Of a stretch of 64,000 bases of DNA, positions 17,812 to 24,878 are shown piece by piece. Source of the DNA: Luteococcus sp048595755. Its GTDB lineage: Bacteria > Actinomycetota > Actinomycetes > Propionibacteriales > Propionibacteriaceae. The stretch covers positions 1,984,001 to 2,048,000 of the forward strand of contig NZ_CP184360.1 in NCBI RefSeq assembly GCF_048595755.1, given 5' to 3'. The translations under genes and the position numbers were made by a program. The notes beneath the pieces are model-generated. The model worked only from the letters and a program-made list of their open reading frames with translations. It had not been told where the DNA came from and made no database searches. Within the stretch, counting starts at the first letter, position 1. Each line of letters opens with the position of its first letter.

Positions 17812-18742
17812 CCAGCACGTCCGCTTCGAACGCGACGGGGGTCTGGGGCGCGTCGTCCTGGATCGTCCCAAGGCCATCAACGCCCTCAGCGTGGCGATGA
17901 TGGTGCAGCTCGACGAGCAGCTGCGCGCCTGGCGGGAGGACCCGGCCGTCACCGAGGTGGAGATTCGTGGCGAGGGGGAGCGGGGTTTCTGCTCCGGTGC
18001 CGACGTGCGCGAGATCCGCGAGCTGGTGCTCACCGATCCGGACGCGGCGGTGGGCTTCTTCGAGCTCGAGTACGGCGTCAACCAGATGATCGCGACCTTC
18101 CCCAAGCCGGTCACCTCGCGGGTGCACGGCATCTCGATGGGTGGCGGCCTGGGCCTGGCGCTGCACGCCCGGCACGTGGTGGCCGAGCCCTCGCTGCAGC
18201 TGGCCATGCCCGAGACCACCATCGGCCTGTTCCCTGATGTCGGGATCAACTGGCAGTTGGCCAGCGCACCGGGCGAGACGGGCACCTATCTGGCCATGAC
18301 CGGCCAGACCATCGACGCCGCCGGCGCCCGCTATGCGCAGCTGGTGGACGAGGTCACCGGCGGGGTACCCGAGGAGCCCAGCCAGCTGGAACGTGACCGG
18401 GAGTGGATCGACGAGTGCTTTGCCGGGGACGACGCGGCGCAGATGCTGGAGCGGCTGCAGGAACATCCCGAGGAGCGGGCACGGCAGACGGCCGAGGTGC
18501 TGGCCCAGAAGTCACCGCTGAGCGTGTGTGTGGCCCTGGAGGCGGTGCGACGGGCCGGACGGATGACCTCGGTCTCCGAGGTGCTGGCCCAGGACCTGAC
18601 GCTGGCCCGCAACTTCGTGGCCGATTCGGACTTCGTCGAGGGGGTGCGCGCCCAGCTGGTGGACAAGGACCGCAATCCCACCTGGCGCCACGTCAGCCTC
18701 GACCAGGTACCCGTCGACTGCGTGCAGCGCATGTTCCGCTGA
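17780..18742 (+). CDS. Enoyl-CoA hydratase/isomerase family protein, 3-hydroxyisobutyryl-CoA-hydrolase-like
   Basis: This 320-residue crotonase-fold protein has the acyl-CoA oxyanion-hole motif SMGGGLGLALHARHVV and the MPETTIGLFPDVG segment, whose Glu and Asp match the hydrolase subgroup. The ending EGVRAQLVDKDRNPTW is characteristic of 3-hydroxyisobutyryl-CoA hydrolases. The ATG at 17780 has a consensus AGGAGG six bases upstream, so I prefer it to earlier in-frame starts. It is a shorter paralogue of the enzyme encoded at 27733. It lies outside the valine operon, so its substrate may differ. Confidence 0.82.
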   Translation: MTEQDPKTTTDQHVRFERDGGLGRVVLDRPKAINALSVAMMVQLDEQLRAWREDPAVTEVEIRGEGERGFCSGADVREIRELVLTDPDAAVGFFELEYGVNQMIATFPKPVTSRVHGISMGGGLGLALHARHVVAEPSLQLAMPETTIGLFPDVGINWQLASAPGETGTYLAMTGQTIDAAGARYAQLVDEVTGGVPEEPSQLERDREWIDECFAGDDAAQMLERLQEHPEERARQTAEVLAQKSPLSVCVALEAVRRAGRMTSVSEVLAQDLTLARNFVADSDFVEGVRAQLVDKDRNPTWRHVSLDQVPVDCVQRMFR

Positions 18743-18773
18743 CCCGGCCCGCACGCTTCCCGGGTGGTGCACT

Positions 18774-18818
18774 CGTTCCCCGAGTTGTGCCCCCCGTTCC
18801 CCGAGCTTGTCGAGGGGG
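18774..18818. repeat. GTTCCCCGAGCTTGTCGAGGGG-type intergenic repeat, two partial copies
   Basis: A short copy (18774-18788, CGTTCCCCGAGTTGT) and a longer one (18795-18818, centred on CCGAGCTTGTCGAGGGG) lie in tandem between two convergent genes. The longer copy is an imperfect palindrome resembling the dispersed GAGCTTGTCGA-type repeat I recall from many actinobacterial and other high-GC genomes. Confidence 0.55.
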
Positions 18819-18832
18819 CCAGCGGTGGAGGT

Positions 18833-19756
18833 TCAGAAGTCGTAGTCGACCACGACCGGGGCGTGGTCGCTCATCCGGGCCTCGTAGCTCTCGGCGCGGT
18901 CGGTGCCGCCCTGGATGGCGAGCTTGGCCAGCTTGGGGGTGGCGAACTGGTAGTCGATGCGCCACCCGGCGTCGCGGACGAAGGCCTGGCCCATCCAGCT
19001 CCACCACGAGTAGGGGCCGTCCTGGTCGGGGTGGAGGCGCCGCACCACGTCCACCAGGGTGCGGGGGGAGAGGATCTCGTCGAGCCAGGCGCGCTCCTCG
19101 GGCAGGAAGCCTTCGCTCTTGAGGTTGCCCTTCCAGTTCTTGATGTCGTGCTCGGTGTGGGCGATGTTGAAGTCACCCATCACCAGGAATTCCCGGCCCT
19201 GCGCCGCGGCGGTGCGGCGGGTGCGGGTCAGGTGCCGGGCGAATCCCTTGAGGAAGCTCATCTTGCGCTGGTACTTGGCCCCGCCGTCGGGCTTGTCGCG
19301 TCCGTTCTTTCCCGCGGCCTGGAGCTCGGCGGGCAGCCCACCCTTGGGCAGGTAGAGGCAGCCGACGGTCAGCGGCTTGTCGGACAGGTCCACCTCCAGG
19401 TAGCGACCCTCGGTGGCAAAGGCCTTCAGCTCGCGGGCCAGCACATCACGCTCGGCTGGCTCGCGCAGCTCGACGTGGGCATCGCCGGGGGCGCGCACCA
19501 GGGCACCGGCGCCCCAGCTGCGAACGTCCAGTGGCTCCTGCCGGGTGAGGATGGCCACTCCATTGCGTCCGGCCAGTTGCCCGGCGTCATAGGAGAGGTG
19601 GTAGTCGCCGAACACGCCGTCGGGCAGCATCGGGACGGGGCAGCGCACCTCCTGTAGCCCGACCACGTCGCAGTCGCGCTGGGCCAGCCACTCCTCGAAG
19701 CCCCGCTTCTGGGTGGCACGGATTCCGTTGACGTTGAAGGAGGCGACGCGCAGCAT
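18833..19756 (-). CDS. xth: Exodeoxyribonuclease III
   Basis: This is a 3'-5' exonuclease and AP endonuclease for base-excision repair. The 307-residue protein shows the endonuclease/exonuclease/phosphatase fold motifs in order: SFNVNGIRA (metal-binding Asn), VGLQEVR (catalytic Glu), the GDFN segment of LVMGDFNIAH, and the terminal SDHAPVVVDYDF (catalytic Asp-His). It is slightly longer than E. coli Xth (268 aa). The ATG at 19756 sits 7 bases after a TAGGCT -10 element, so the message is probably leaderless; this decides the start over an upstream in-frame methionine. Confidence 0.95.
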   Translation of the reverse strand: MLRVASFNVNGIRATQKRGFEEWLAQRDCDVVGLQEVRCPVPMLPDGVFGDYHLSYDAGQLAGRNGVAILTRQEPLDVRSWGAGALVRAPGDAHVELREPAERDVLARELKAFATEGRYLEVDLSDKPLTVGCLYLPKGGLPAELQAAGKNGRDKPDGGAKYQRKMSFLKGFARHLTRTRRTAAAQGREFLVMGDFNIAHTEHDIKNWKGNLKSEGFLPEERAWLDEILSPRTLVDVVRRLHPDQDGPYSWWSWMGQAFVRDAGWRIDYQFATPKLAKLAIQGGTDRAESYEARMSDHAPVVVDYDF

Positions 19757-19769
19757 GGCGGCCAGCCTA
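19754..19769 (-). promoter_or_regulatory. -10 element and leaderless start of xth
   Basis: On the minus strand TAGGCT (plus-strand 19764-19769) is followed by 7 bases and then the ATG. Transcription would therefore start at the A of the start codon. It has the same geometry as at 14806 and 44292. Confidence 0.55.
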
Positions 19770-19785
19770 GCCGCTGGGTACGACA

Positions 19786-19816
19786 GTGCCCGCCGGTGTG
19801 GCTGGCCGGCGGGCAC
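19786..19816 (-). terminator. Hairpin terminator after the DUF2249 gene
   Basis: A perfect 11-bp GC-rich stem (19786-19796 with 19806-19816) closes a 9-base loop just downstream of the minus-strand gene ending at 19830. Confidence 0.65.
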
Positions 19817-19829
19817 GGGAGCGTGTTGA

Positions 19830-20120
19830 TCAGGCCTTGGAGAAGCGGATCCGGTAGGCCTGCGGGGTGGGGTCGATCACCTCGGTGCCGTAGACACCGG
19901 GGAAGAGCTGCTCGATCTGGTCCAGCAGGGGAGTGGGCACGTGCGGGGCGACCAGGTCCATCTGGCCGCCGCTGGGCAGCTGGCCCAGCGCGCCGATGAT
20001 GGCCCCGTGACGCACGGCGTGCGGGATCTGGCCGGCCACCAGTGTGGGGACCTCGGTCTCGTGGTCGTGGCCGCAACCGCAGCCTCCGGACTGGTTGGCA
20101 AGGGGCAGTTCAGTGGGCAT
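19830..20120 (-). CDS. DUF2249 domain protein
   Basis: This small 96-residue protein belongs to DUF2249 (core VRHGAIIGALGQLPSGGQMDLVAPHVPTPLLDQIEQLFPG). Such domains occur near denitrification and hemerythrin genes elsewhere and have no firmly assigned function. The N-terminus carries a GGCGCGHDH cluster that could bind a metal; this is a reading of the residues, not a known property. It stands alone between xth and yajQ on the minus strand, with its own hairpin terminator. Confidence 0.8.
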   Translation of the reverse strand: MPTELPLANQSGGCGCGHDHETEVPTLVAGQIPHAVRHGAIIGALGQLPSGGQMDLVAPHVPTPLLDQIEQLFPGVYGTEVIDPTPQAYRIRFSKA

Positions 20121-20184
20121 GCGCCAAATATAGCCGGAATAATCCGTGATTAAGTATTGGGGGTGCGCCGGAAGGTGGAGCCAT

Positions 20185-20236
20185 GAAAAGTGTGGATGGC
20201 AACCACCGTCCTCGATGGCTACCATCCACACTTTTC
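20185..20236. repeat. Long intergenic palindrome A
   Basis: Perfect 15-base inverted arms (20185-20199, GAAAAGTGTGGATGG, and 20222-20236) flank a 22-base spacer. It lies just after the minus-strand yajQ gene and could act as its terminator. The spacer begins next to TGGCAACCA, a string also present in the palindromic element at 62755-62824. Confidence 0.7.
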
Positions 20237-20247
20237 GTGGTCAGGCT

Positions 20248-20742
20248 TCAGCGGTAATTGGTGAACTGGACCGCGAAGTCGTAGTCCTGCGCCTTCACCA
20301 GCTGCTGGACGGCCTGCAGGTCGTCGCGCTTCTTGGAGCTGATGCGCAGTTCATCACCCTGGATCTGGGCCTTGACTCCCTTGGGGCCCTCGTCGCGGAT
20401 CAGCTTGGAGATCTTCTTGGCATTCTCCTGGGTGATGCCCTGCTTGGTGGAGCAGGTGATCTTCCACATCTTGCCGCTCAGGCGGGGCTCGCCGGACTCG
20501 ATCGCCTTGAGGCTCACGCCGCGCTTGATGAGCTTGGACTGGAAGACGTCGAGCACGGCCTTGGCTCGCTCCTCGCCATTGCTCTCGATCTCGATGGTCT
20601 CCTCGCCCGACCACTTGATGGTGGAATCGGTGTTCTTGAAGTCGAAGCGCTGGCTGACCTCGCGGGCGGCCTGGCCGAGCGCATTGTCCACCTCCTGGCG
20701 GTCGACCTTGCTGACGATGTCGAAGGAGCTGTCGGCTGCCAT
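20248..20742 (-). CDS. YajQ family (DUF520) nucleotide-binding protein
   Basis: This 164-residue protein of the YajQ family starts with the typical ADSSFDIVSKVDRQEVDNALGQAAREVSQRFDFKNT and ends YDFAVQFTNYR. Family members are cytosolic, bind nucleotides including cyclic-di-GMP in some proteobacteria, and have been linked to RNA or transcription-factor interactions. Its role in actinobacteria is unknown. The ATG at 20742 has GGAGGAACC upstream and gives the usual family length. It is monocistronic, followed by palindrome A. Confidence 0.92.
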   Translation of the reverse strand: MAADSSFDIVSKVDRQEVDNALGQAAREVSQRFDFKNTDSTIKWSGEETIEIESNGEERAKAVLDVFQSKLIKRGVSLKAIESGEPRLSGKMWKITCSTKQGITQENAKKISKLIRDEGPKGVKAQIQGDELRISSKKRDDLQAVQQLVKAQDYDFAVQFTNYR

Positions 20743-20868
20743 GGTTCCTCCTGGGGTGACGGGCGATGCGGCCCGGTCGGGGTCAGGGATTGACGCCGGT
20801 TGGCGTCCGGTCGTGGCCAATTGTGCCAGCCCCACCCGCTCGATTGGCGAGATGCCGGGATGGGCTGC

Positions 20869-20874
20869 TAATGT
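20869..20874 (+). promoter_or_regulatory. Probable -10 element for tRNA-Tyr
   Basis: TAATGT lies 25 bases before the tRNA 5' end. A TTGGCG at 20844-20849 could be the -35, although the 19-base spacing is long. Confidence 0.4.
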
Positions 20875-20899
20875 TTCTCCTCGCCGGGTCAACCGGCAT

Positions 20900-20982
<83 letters not shown>

Positions 20983-20984
20983 CT

Positions 20985-21016
20985 CGAAAGCCCCGGATCT
21001 TGATCCGGGGCTTTCG
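20985..21016 (+). terminator. Hairpin terminator after tRNA-Tyr
   Basis: A 13-bp stem (GAAAGCCCCGGAT with its complement) around a CTTG loop starts 4 bases after the tRNA. Confidence 0.8.
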
Positions 21017-21075
21017 TGTCATCTGGGGCCAGTTGCACCGATGGCGCATGATGGACTCATGACGAGGGAGGCGTG

Positions 21076-21498
21076 ATGGAGGGCCAACAGGCTTCGGCCG
21101 AGCTGCTTCGCGGGGCCGGCATGCGGGTGACCGCCATCCGCACCGCCGTGCTCGACGTGCTCGCGCAGTCCCCGCACGCCCAGGTGGAGCAGGTGCGTGC
21201 CGGTGTGCTCGATCGGCTCGGCTCCGCCTCCGTGCAGTCGGTCTACGACGCACTCAATGCGCTGCGCGAGGCGGGCGTGGTGCGCAAGGTGGAGTTGGCC
21301 GGGCATCCGGCGCGCTACCAGATCCACGCCCATGACAATCACCATCACATGGCCTGCCGTGGCTGCGGCAAGGTGGTCGACGTCGCCTGCGCGGTCGGGC
21401 GGATGCCGTGTCTCACGCCCGTCGACACCCATGGCTTCGAGCTGGACGAGGCCGAGGTCATCTACTGGGGCCTGTGCCCGGACTGCCGGGCGGACTGA
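21076..21498 (+). CDS. Fur-family transcriptional regulator (PerR/Fur-like)
   Basis: This is a 140-residue metal-dependent repressor. The winged-helix DNA-binding domain spans about residues 10-80 (SVQSVYDALNALREAGVVRKV). The metal sites are visible as HAHDNHHHMACRGC (His84-His91, Cys94, Cys97) and a C-terminal CPDC (Cys134, Cys137), the structural Zn site of the family. It sits directly before ahpC-ahpF, so a peroxide-sensing PerR/FurA-type role is likely. A five-codon open frame (ATG at 21059) ends at the start codon and may couple translation. Target metal and operator are inferred. Confidence 0.88.
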   Translation: MEGQQASAELLRGAGMRVTAIRTAVLDVLAQSPHAQVEQVRAGVLDRLGSASVQSVYDALNALREAGVVRKVELAGHPARYQIHAHDNHHHMACRGCGKVVDVACAVGRMPCLTPVDTHGFELDEAEVIYWGLCPDCRAD

Positions 21499-21524
21499 CC
21501 GCGACGCCACGATTCTTCGTTGCC

Positions 21525-21555
21525 GGACCCGACATCCCTGAGGGGTGTCGGGTCC
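21525..21555 (+). terminator. Hairpin terminator after the fur-family gene
   Basis: A 14-bp stem with one G.U pair (21525-21538 with 21542-21555) around a TGA loop separates the regulator from the ahpC promoter. Confidence 0.75.
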
Positions 21556-21700
21556 GTTGCGTTCGGTCTCGCTCACTGCGCCCGAATGTCACTGCGGCTG
21601 GATAGATTGGGAGTGCACCCCGACGGGTGGCGGTGCAGGTCTGGCGCGGGGCGGCGCCCTTGCTTTCGGGGAGCACAAGCCCTAAGCTAAATCTTGAAAG

Positions 21701-21717
21701 GTTCCAGTTTCTGGAAC
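21701..21717 (+). promoter_or_regulatory. Operator-like palindrome upstream of ahpC
   Basis: GTTCCAG and CTGGAAC form a perfect dyad around TTT, 34 bases before the ahpC start and within an AT-rich stretch (TTGAAAG before, CCAAAATAAC after) that probably holds the promoter. It could bind the adjacent Fur-family regulator or another peroxide sensor. It does not match the classical AT-rich Fur box. Confidence 0.5.
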
Positions 21718-21751
21718 TCTTCCAAAATAACAACCGTGAAAGGTTCTTCGC

Positions 21752-22315
21752 ATGTCGCTCATGAACACCAAGATCCTCCCCTTCAAGACCGATGCCTACA
21801 AGGACGGTCAGTTCGTCGAGGTCTCCGAGGCCGATGTCCTGGGCAAGTGGTCCGTCTTCTTCTTCTACCCGGCCGACTTCACCTTCGTCTGCCCCACCGA
21901 GCTCGGTGACATGGCTGACCACTACGAGGAGCTGAAGGCCCTCGACGTCGAGGTCTTCGCCGTGAGCACCGACTCGCACTTCGTGCACAAGGCCTGGACC
22001 GAGGCCTCCGAGGAGGTCGGCAAGATCAAGTACTACATGCTGGGCGACACCACCTGGCAGATCACCAAGAACTTCGACAACCTGCGTGAGGACGAGGGCC
22101 GCGCCGACCGCGCCACCTTCCTCGTCGATCCCGACGGCGTCATCCAGTACATGGAGGTCACCGCCGAGGGCATCGGCCGTGAGGCCGGCCAGCTGATCCG
22201 CAAGATCAAGGCCGCCCAGTACGTGCGTAACCACCCGGGTGAGGTCTGCCCCGCCAAGTGGGAAGAGGGCGAGCAGACCCTCAAGCCCGGCATCGACCTC
22301 GTGGGCAAGATCTGA
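21752..22315 (+). CDS. ahpC: Alkyl hydroperoxide reductase C (2-Cys peroxiredoxin)
   Basis: AhpC reduces hydrogen peroxide, organic hydroperoxides and peroxynitrite. The peroxidatic Cys47 (FTFVCPTE) and resolving Cys166 (GEVCPAKW) of typical 2-Cys peroxiredoxins are both present in a 187-residue protein of normal length. GAAAGG, about 12 bases upstream, is the probable ribosome-binding site of the ATG. ahpF follows after 44 bp, giving the classic ahpCF pair. This AhpC is the AhpF-dependent (enterobacterial) type, unlike the AhpC-AhpD system of mycobacteria. Confidence 0.97.
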   Translation: MSLMNTKILPFKTDAYKDGQFVEVSEADVLGKWSVFFFYPADFTFVCPTELGDMADHYEELKALDVEVFAVSTDSHFVHKAWTEASEEVGKIKYYMLGDTTWQITKNFDNLREDEGRADRATFLVDPDGVIQYMEVTAEGIGREAGQLIRKIKAAQYVRNHPGEVCPAKWEEGEQTLKPGIDLVGKI

Positions 22316-22359
22316 TCCAGATCACTCCCAGCATCAACACACACCCTTAAGTAGGAGCC

Positions 22360-23934
22360 ATGGCTGTTCTTGATTCCAACCTCACCGCGCAGCTCTCGCA
22401 GCTGCTGACCAAGGTCGTCGAGCCGATCGAGCTGGTCGCCAGCGTCGACGATCGCCCCAAGTCGACCGAGATGGTCGAGCTGCTGAACGAGATCGCGGCG
22501 TTGTCGGACAAGATCAGCGTCCGCACTGATGGCGACGACGCGCGCAAGCCGTCGTTCGCCATCGTGCGGACCGGATCGGACATCAGCGTCCGATTCGCTG
22601 GCATCCCGCTGGGTCACGAGTTCAGCTCCCTTGTCCTGGCCCTGGTCCAGGTGGGCGGCAATCCCGTCAAGGAGGACGCCGACCTGATCGACCAGGTCAA
22701 GGGGCTGGACGGTGACTACGAGTTCGTCACCTACATGTCGCTGACCTGCCAGAACTGCCCCACCGTGGTGCAGGCGCTCAATGCGATGGCGGTGCTGAAC
22801 CCGCGCATCAAGCACACCGCGGTCGAGGGTTCGCTCTTCCAGGGCGAGGTGAACGAGAAGAACATCCTCGCCGTCCCGCAGGTCTACCTCAACGGTGAGC
22901 CCTTCGCCTCTGGCCGGATGGAGATGGCTGATTTCGTCGCCAAGCTCGACTCCGGCGCTGGCGAGCGCGCCGCCAGCAAGCTCAACGAGCTCGACCCCTA
23001 CGAGGTGCTCGTTGTCGGCCAGGGGCCCGCTGGTGCCGCCGCCGCCATCTACACGGCCCGCAAGGGCTTCCGGACCGGTCTGGTGGGGGAGCGCTTCGGT
23101 GGCCAGGTGCTCGACACCATGAGCATCGAGAACTTCATCTCCGTGCCGAAGACCGAGGGCCCCAAGTTCGCCGCGGCCCTGGAGCAGCACGTCGGCGACT
23201 ACGACATCGACGTGCTCAAGAACCTCTCGGCCACCGGAGTCGTGCCGGCCTCGGAGCAGGGCGGCTACCACACTGTCAAGTTCGGTGACCAGGCATCCCT
23301 GAAGGCCCGCACTGTGATCCTCGCCACCGGGGCCAGCTGGCGCCTGATGTCGGTGCCGGGCGAGGACGAGTACCGCAACAAGGGCGTGACCTTCTGCCCG
23401 CACTGCGACGGCCCGCTGTTCAAGGGCAAGAAGATCGCCGTCGTCGGCGGTGGCAACTCCGGCGTCGAGGCGGCCATCGACCTGGCGGGTGTGGTCGACC
23501 ACGTGACGGTCGTCGAGTTCATGGACACGCTGAAGGCCGACGGTGTGCTGCAGAAGAAGCTCACCTCCATGCCCAATGTCGACGTCATCACCAGCGCCCA
23601 GACCACCGAGGTGGTCGGTGACGGTGCGCAGGTGACCGCGCTGAAGTACAAGGACCGCACCACCGACGAGGAGAAGCAGCTGGAGCTTTCCGGCGTCTTC
23701 GTCCAGATCGGCCTGCTGCCCAATACCCGGTGGCTGCAGGACAGCGGTGTCGAGCTGTCCCCGCGCGGTGAGATCGAGATCAACGAGCGTGGCGAGACCT
23801 CGGTGCCGGGCATCTTCGCCGCCGGCGACTGCTCCACCGAGCCGTACAAGCAGATCGTCGTCGCGCAGGGCTCGGGTGCCACCGCGGCCCTGAGCGCCTT
23901 CGACTACCTGATCCGCAACTCGGCCGGTTCCTGA
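22360..23934 (+). CDS. ahpF: Alkyl hydroperoxide reductase subunit F
   Basis: AhpF is the NADH-dependent flavoprotein disulfide reductase that recycles AhpC. Domain order in its 524 residues is a tandem thioredoxin-like N-terminal domain with CQNC (Cys130/Cys133), an FAD-binding motif VVGQGPAGAAAAIYTARKG, the redox-active CPHC (Cys346/Cys349) and an NAD(P)-binding GGGNSG. The length matches the family. It is co-transcribed with ahpC and ends at a strong bidirectional terminator. Confidence 0.97.
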   Translation: MAVLDSNLTAQLSQLLTKVVEPIELVASVDDRPKSTEMVELLNEIAALSDKISVRTDGDDARKPSFAIVRTGSDISVRFAGIPLGHEFSSLVLALVQVGGNPVKEDADLIDQVKGLDGDYEFVTYMSLTCQNCPTVVQALNAMAVLNPRIKHTAVEGSLFQGEVNEKNILAVPQVYLNGEPFASGRMEMADFVAKLDSGAGERAASKLNELDPYEVLVVGQGPAGAAAAIYTARKGFRTGLVGERFGGQVLDTMSIENFISVPKTEGPKFAAALEQHVGDYDIDVLKNLSATGVVPASEQGGYHTVKFGDQASLKARTVILATGASWRLMSVPGEDEYRNKGVTFCPHCDGPLFKGKKIAVVGGGNSGVEAAIDLAGVVDHVTVVEFMDTLKADGVLQKKLTSMPNVDVITSAQTTEVVGDGAQVTALKYKDRTTDEEKQLELSGVFVQIGLLPNTRWLQDSGVELSPRGEIEINERGETSVPGIFAAGDCSTEPYKQIVVAQGSGATAALSAFDYLIRNSAGS

Positions 23935-23949
23935 TCGACGCACACGACG

Positions 23950-23981
23950 CTGCCCCGCACTCCAACCGGAGTGCGGGGCAG
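23950..23981. terminator. Bidirectional hairpin terminator between ahpF and deoD
   Basis: A perfect 14-bp stem (CTGCCCCGCACTCC and complement) closes an AACC loop between convergent genes. Confidence 0.85.
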
Positions 23982-23997
23982 TGCGCTGTCGTGGCCT

Positions 23998-24717
23998 TCA
24001 GGCGAGCAGGCCGGCGGTGGCGATGCGCAGCGCGTCGCCGAAGCGGGTCTCGCGCTCCTCGGCGTCCATGTCGCCCGAACCGTCCTTGAGGTGGTCGCTG
24101 ACCGTCAGCACGGTCAGGGCCTCGGCGTCCTCGGCCAGGGCGCACTGGAAGAGCGCGGCCGACTCCATCTCCACCCCCAGCGTTCCCATCCGATCGAGCC
24201 CGGCGACGATGTCGGGCCGGTCCAGATAGAAGAAGTCGCTGGAGTAGACCGCGCCGACGTGCACCTGCGCACCCTCGGGCGGAGTGGCCCGGGCCTCGGC
24301 GACGGCCCCGCGCAGCATGTCGAAGCTGGCCGCCAGCGACAGGTTGATGCCGGGCACATGGATGGTGGCGATGCTCGAGTTGGTGTGGGCCGCATTGGCG
24401 ATGATGACGTCTCGCACCTTCACCTTCGAGGAGATGCCTCCCGTGGTCCCCACGCGGCAGATGCGCTTGACCCCGTAGAAGCGGAAGAGCTCGGTGGCAT
24501 AGAGGGCCGTGGTGGGGACGCCCATGCCGGAGGCCATCACGCTCATCGGCGTGCCGCGGTGCTTGCCGGTGAAGATGTTGTTGCCACGCACGTCGCTCAC
24601 CAACCGGGCGTCGTCCAGGAAGGACTCGGCGATGCGCTTGGCCCGGCGGGGGTCTCCGGGCATCAGGACGAGCTCGGCGATGTCGCCCTTCTCGCAGGAG
24701 ATGTGGGGTGTGGTCAT
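23998..24717 (-). CDS. deoD: Purine-nucleoside phosphorylase, DeoD type
   Basis: This enzyme carries out phosphorolysis of purine (deoxy)nucleosides to base and (deoxy)ribose-1-phosphate in purine salvage. The 239-residue protein matches the hexameric DeoD family: MPGDPRRAKRIAESFL near the N-terminus (phosphate site), the central ICRVGTTGGIS, VEMESAALF (nucleoside-binding Glu) and VSDHLKDG containing the catalytic Asp. The start at 24717 gives the usual MTTPHIS beginning and length. It is monocistronic and divergent from the thiolase gene; a TAGGCT -10 is visible about 50 bases upstream on the minus strand. Confidence 0.95.
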   Translation of the reverse strand: MTTPHISCEKGDIAELVLMPGDPRRAKRIAESFLDDARLVSDVRGNNIFTGKHRGTPMSVMASGMGVPTTALYATELFRFYGVKRICRVGTTGGISSKVKVRDVIIANAAHTNSSIATIHVPGINLSLAASFDMLRGAVAEARATPPEGAQVHVGAVYSSDFFYLDRPDIVAGLDRMGTLGVEMESAALFQCALAEDAEALTVLTVSDHLKDGSGDMDAEERETRFGDALRIATAGLLA

Positions 24718-24808
24718 GGGTGGATCCGTTCTGTTGCTGGTCGGCGGGGCACAGGGCCGTGGGGCAAGCCTAGTTTGCCGGTTCAGGACCTTGGTCACCG
24801 TCCTTGGC

Positions 24809-24824
24809 TGTGGCATTCATCACA
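24809..24824. promoter_or_regulatory. CRP/GlxR-like site upstream of thiolase
   Basis: TGTGG-CATTCA-TCACA matches the TGTGA-N6-TCACA consensus of CRP/GlxR-type regulators with one mismatch. It lies in the deoD-thiolase divergent gap, 70 bases before the thiolase start. Confidence 0.5.
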
Positions 24825-24830
24825 TCTCAA

Positions 24831-24858
24831 CTGTACGATTGGCAAAGAAACCGTACTC
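24831..24858. promoter_or_regulatory. TetR-type operator upstream of thiolase
   Basis: Half-sites CTGTACGATT and AACCGTACTC are separated by 8 bases, with the same length and layout as the perfect palindrome at 34711-34738 (19 of 28 positions identical). It is probably bound by the TetR regulator encoded at 34041-34622. It lies 20 bases before the thiolase start codon, a position where binding would block initiation. Confidence 0.6.
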
Positions 24859-24878
24859 AATGATGAGAAGAGGTTCCG

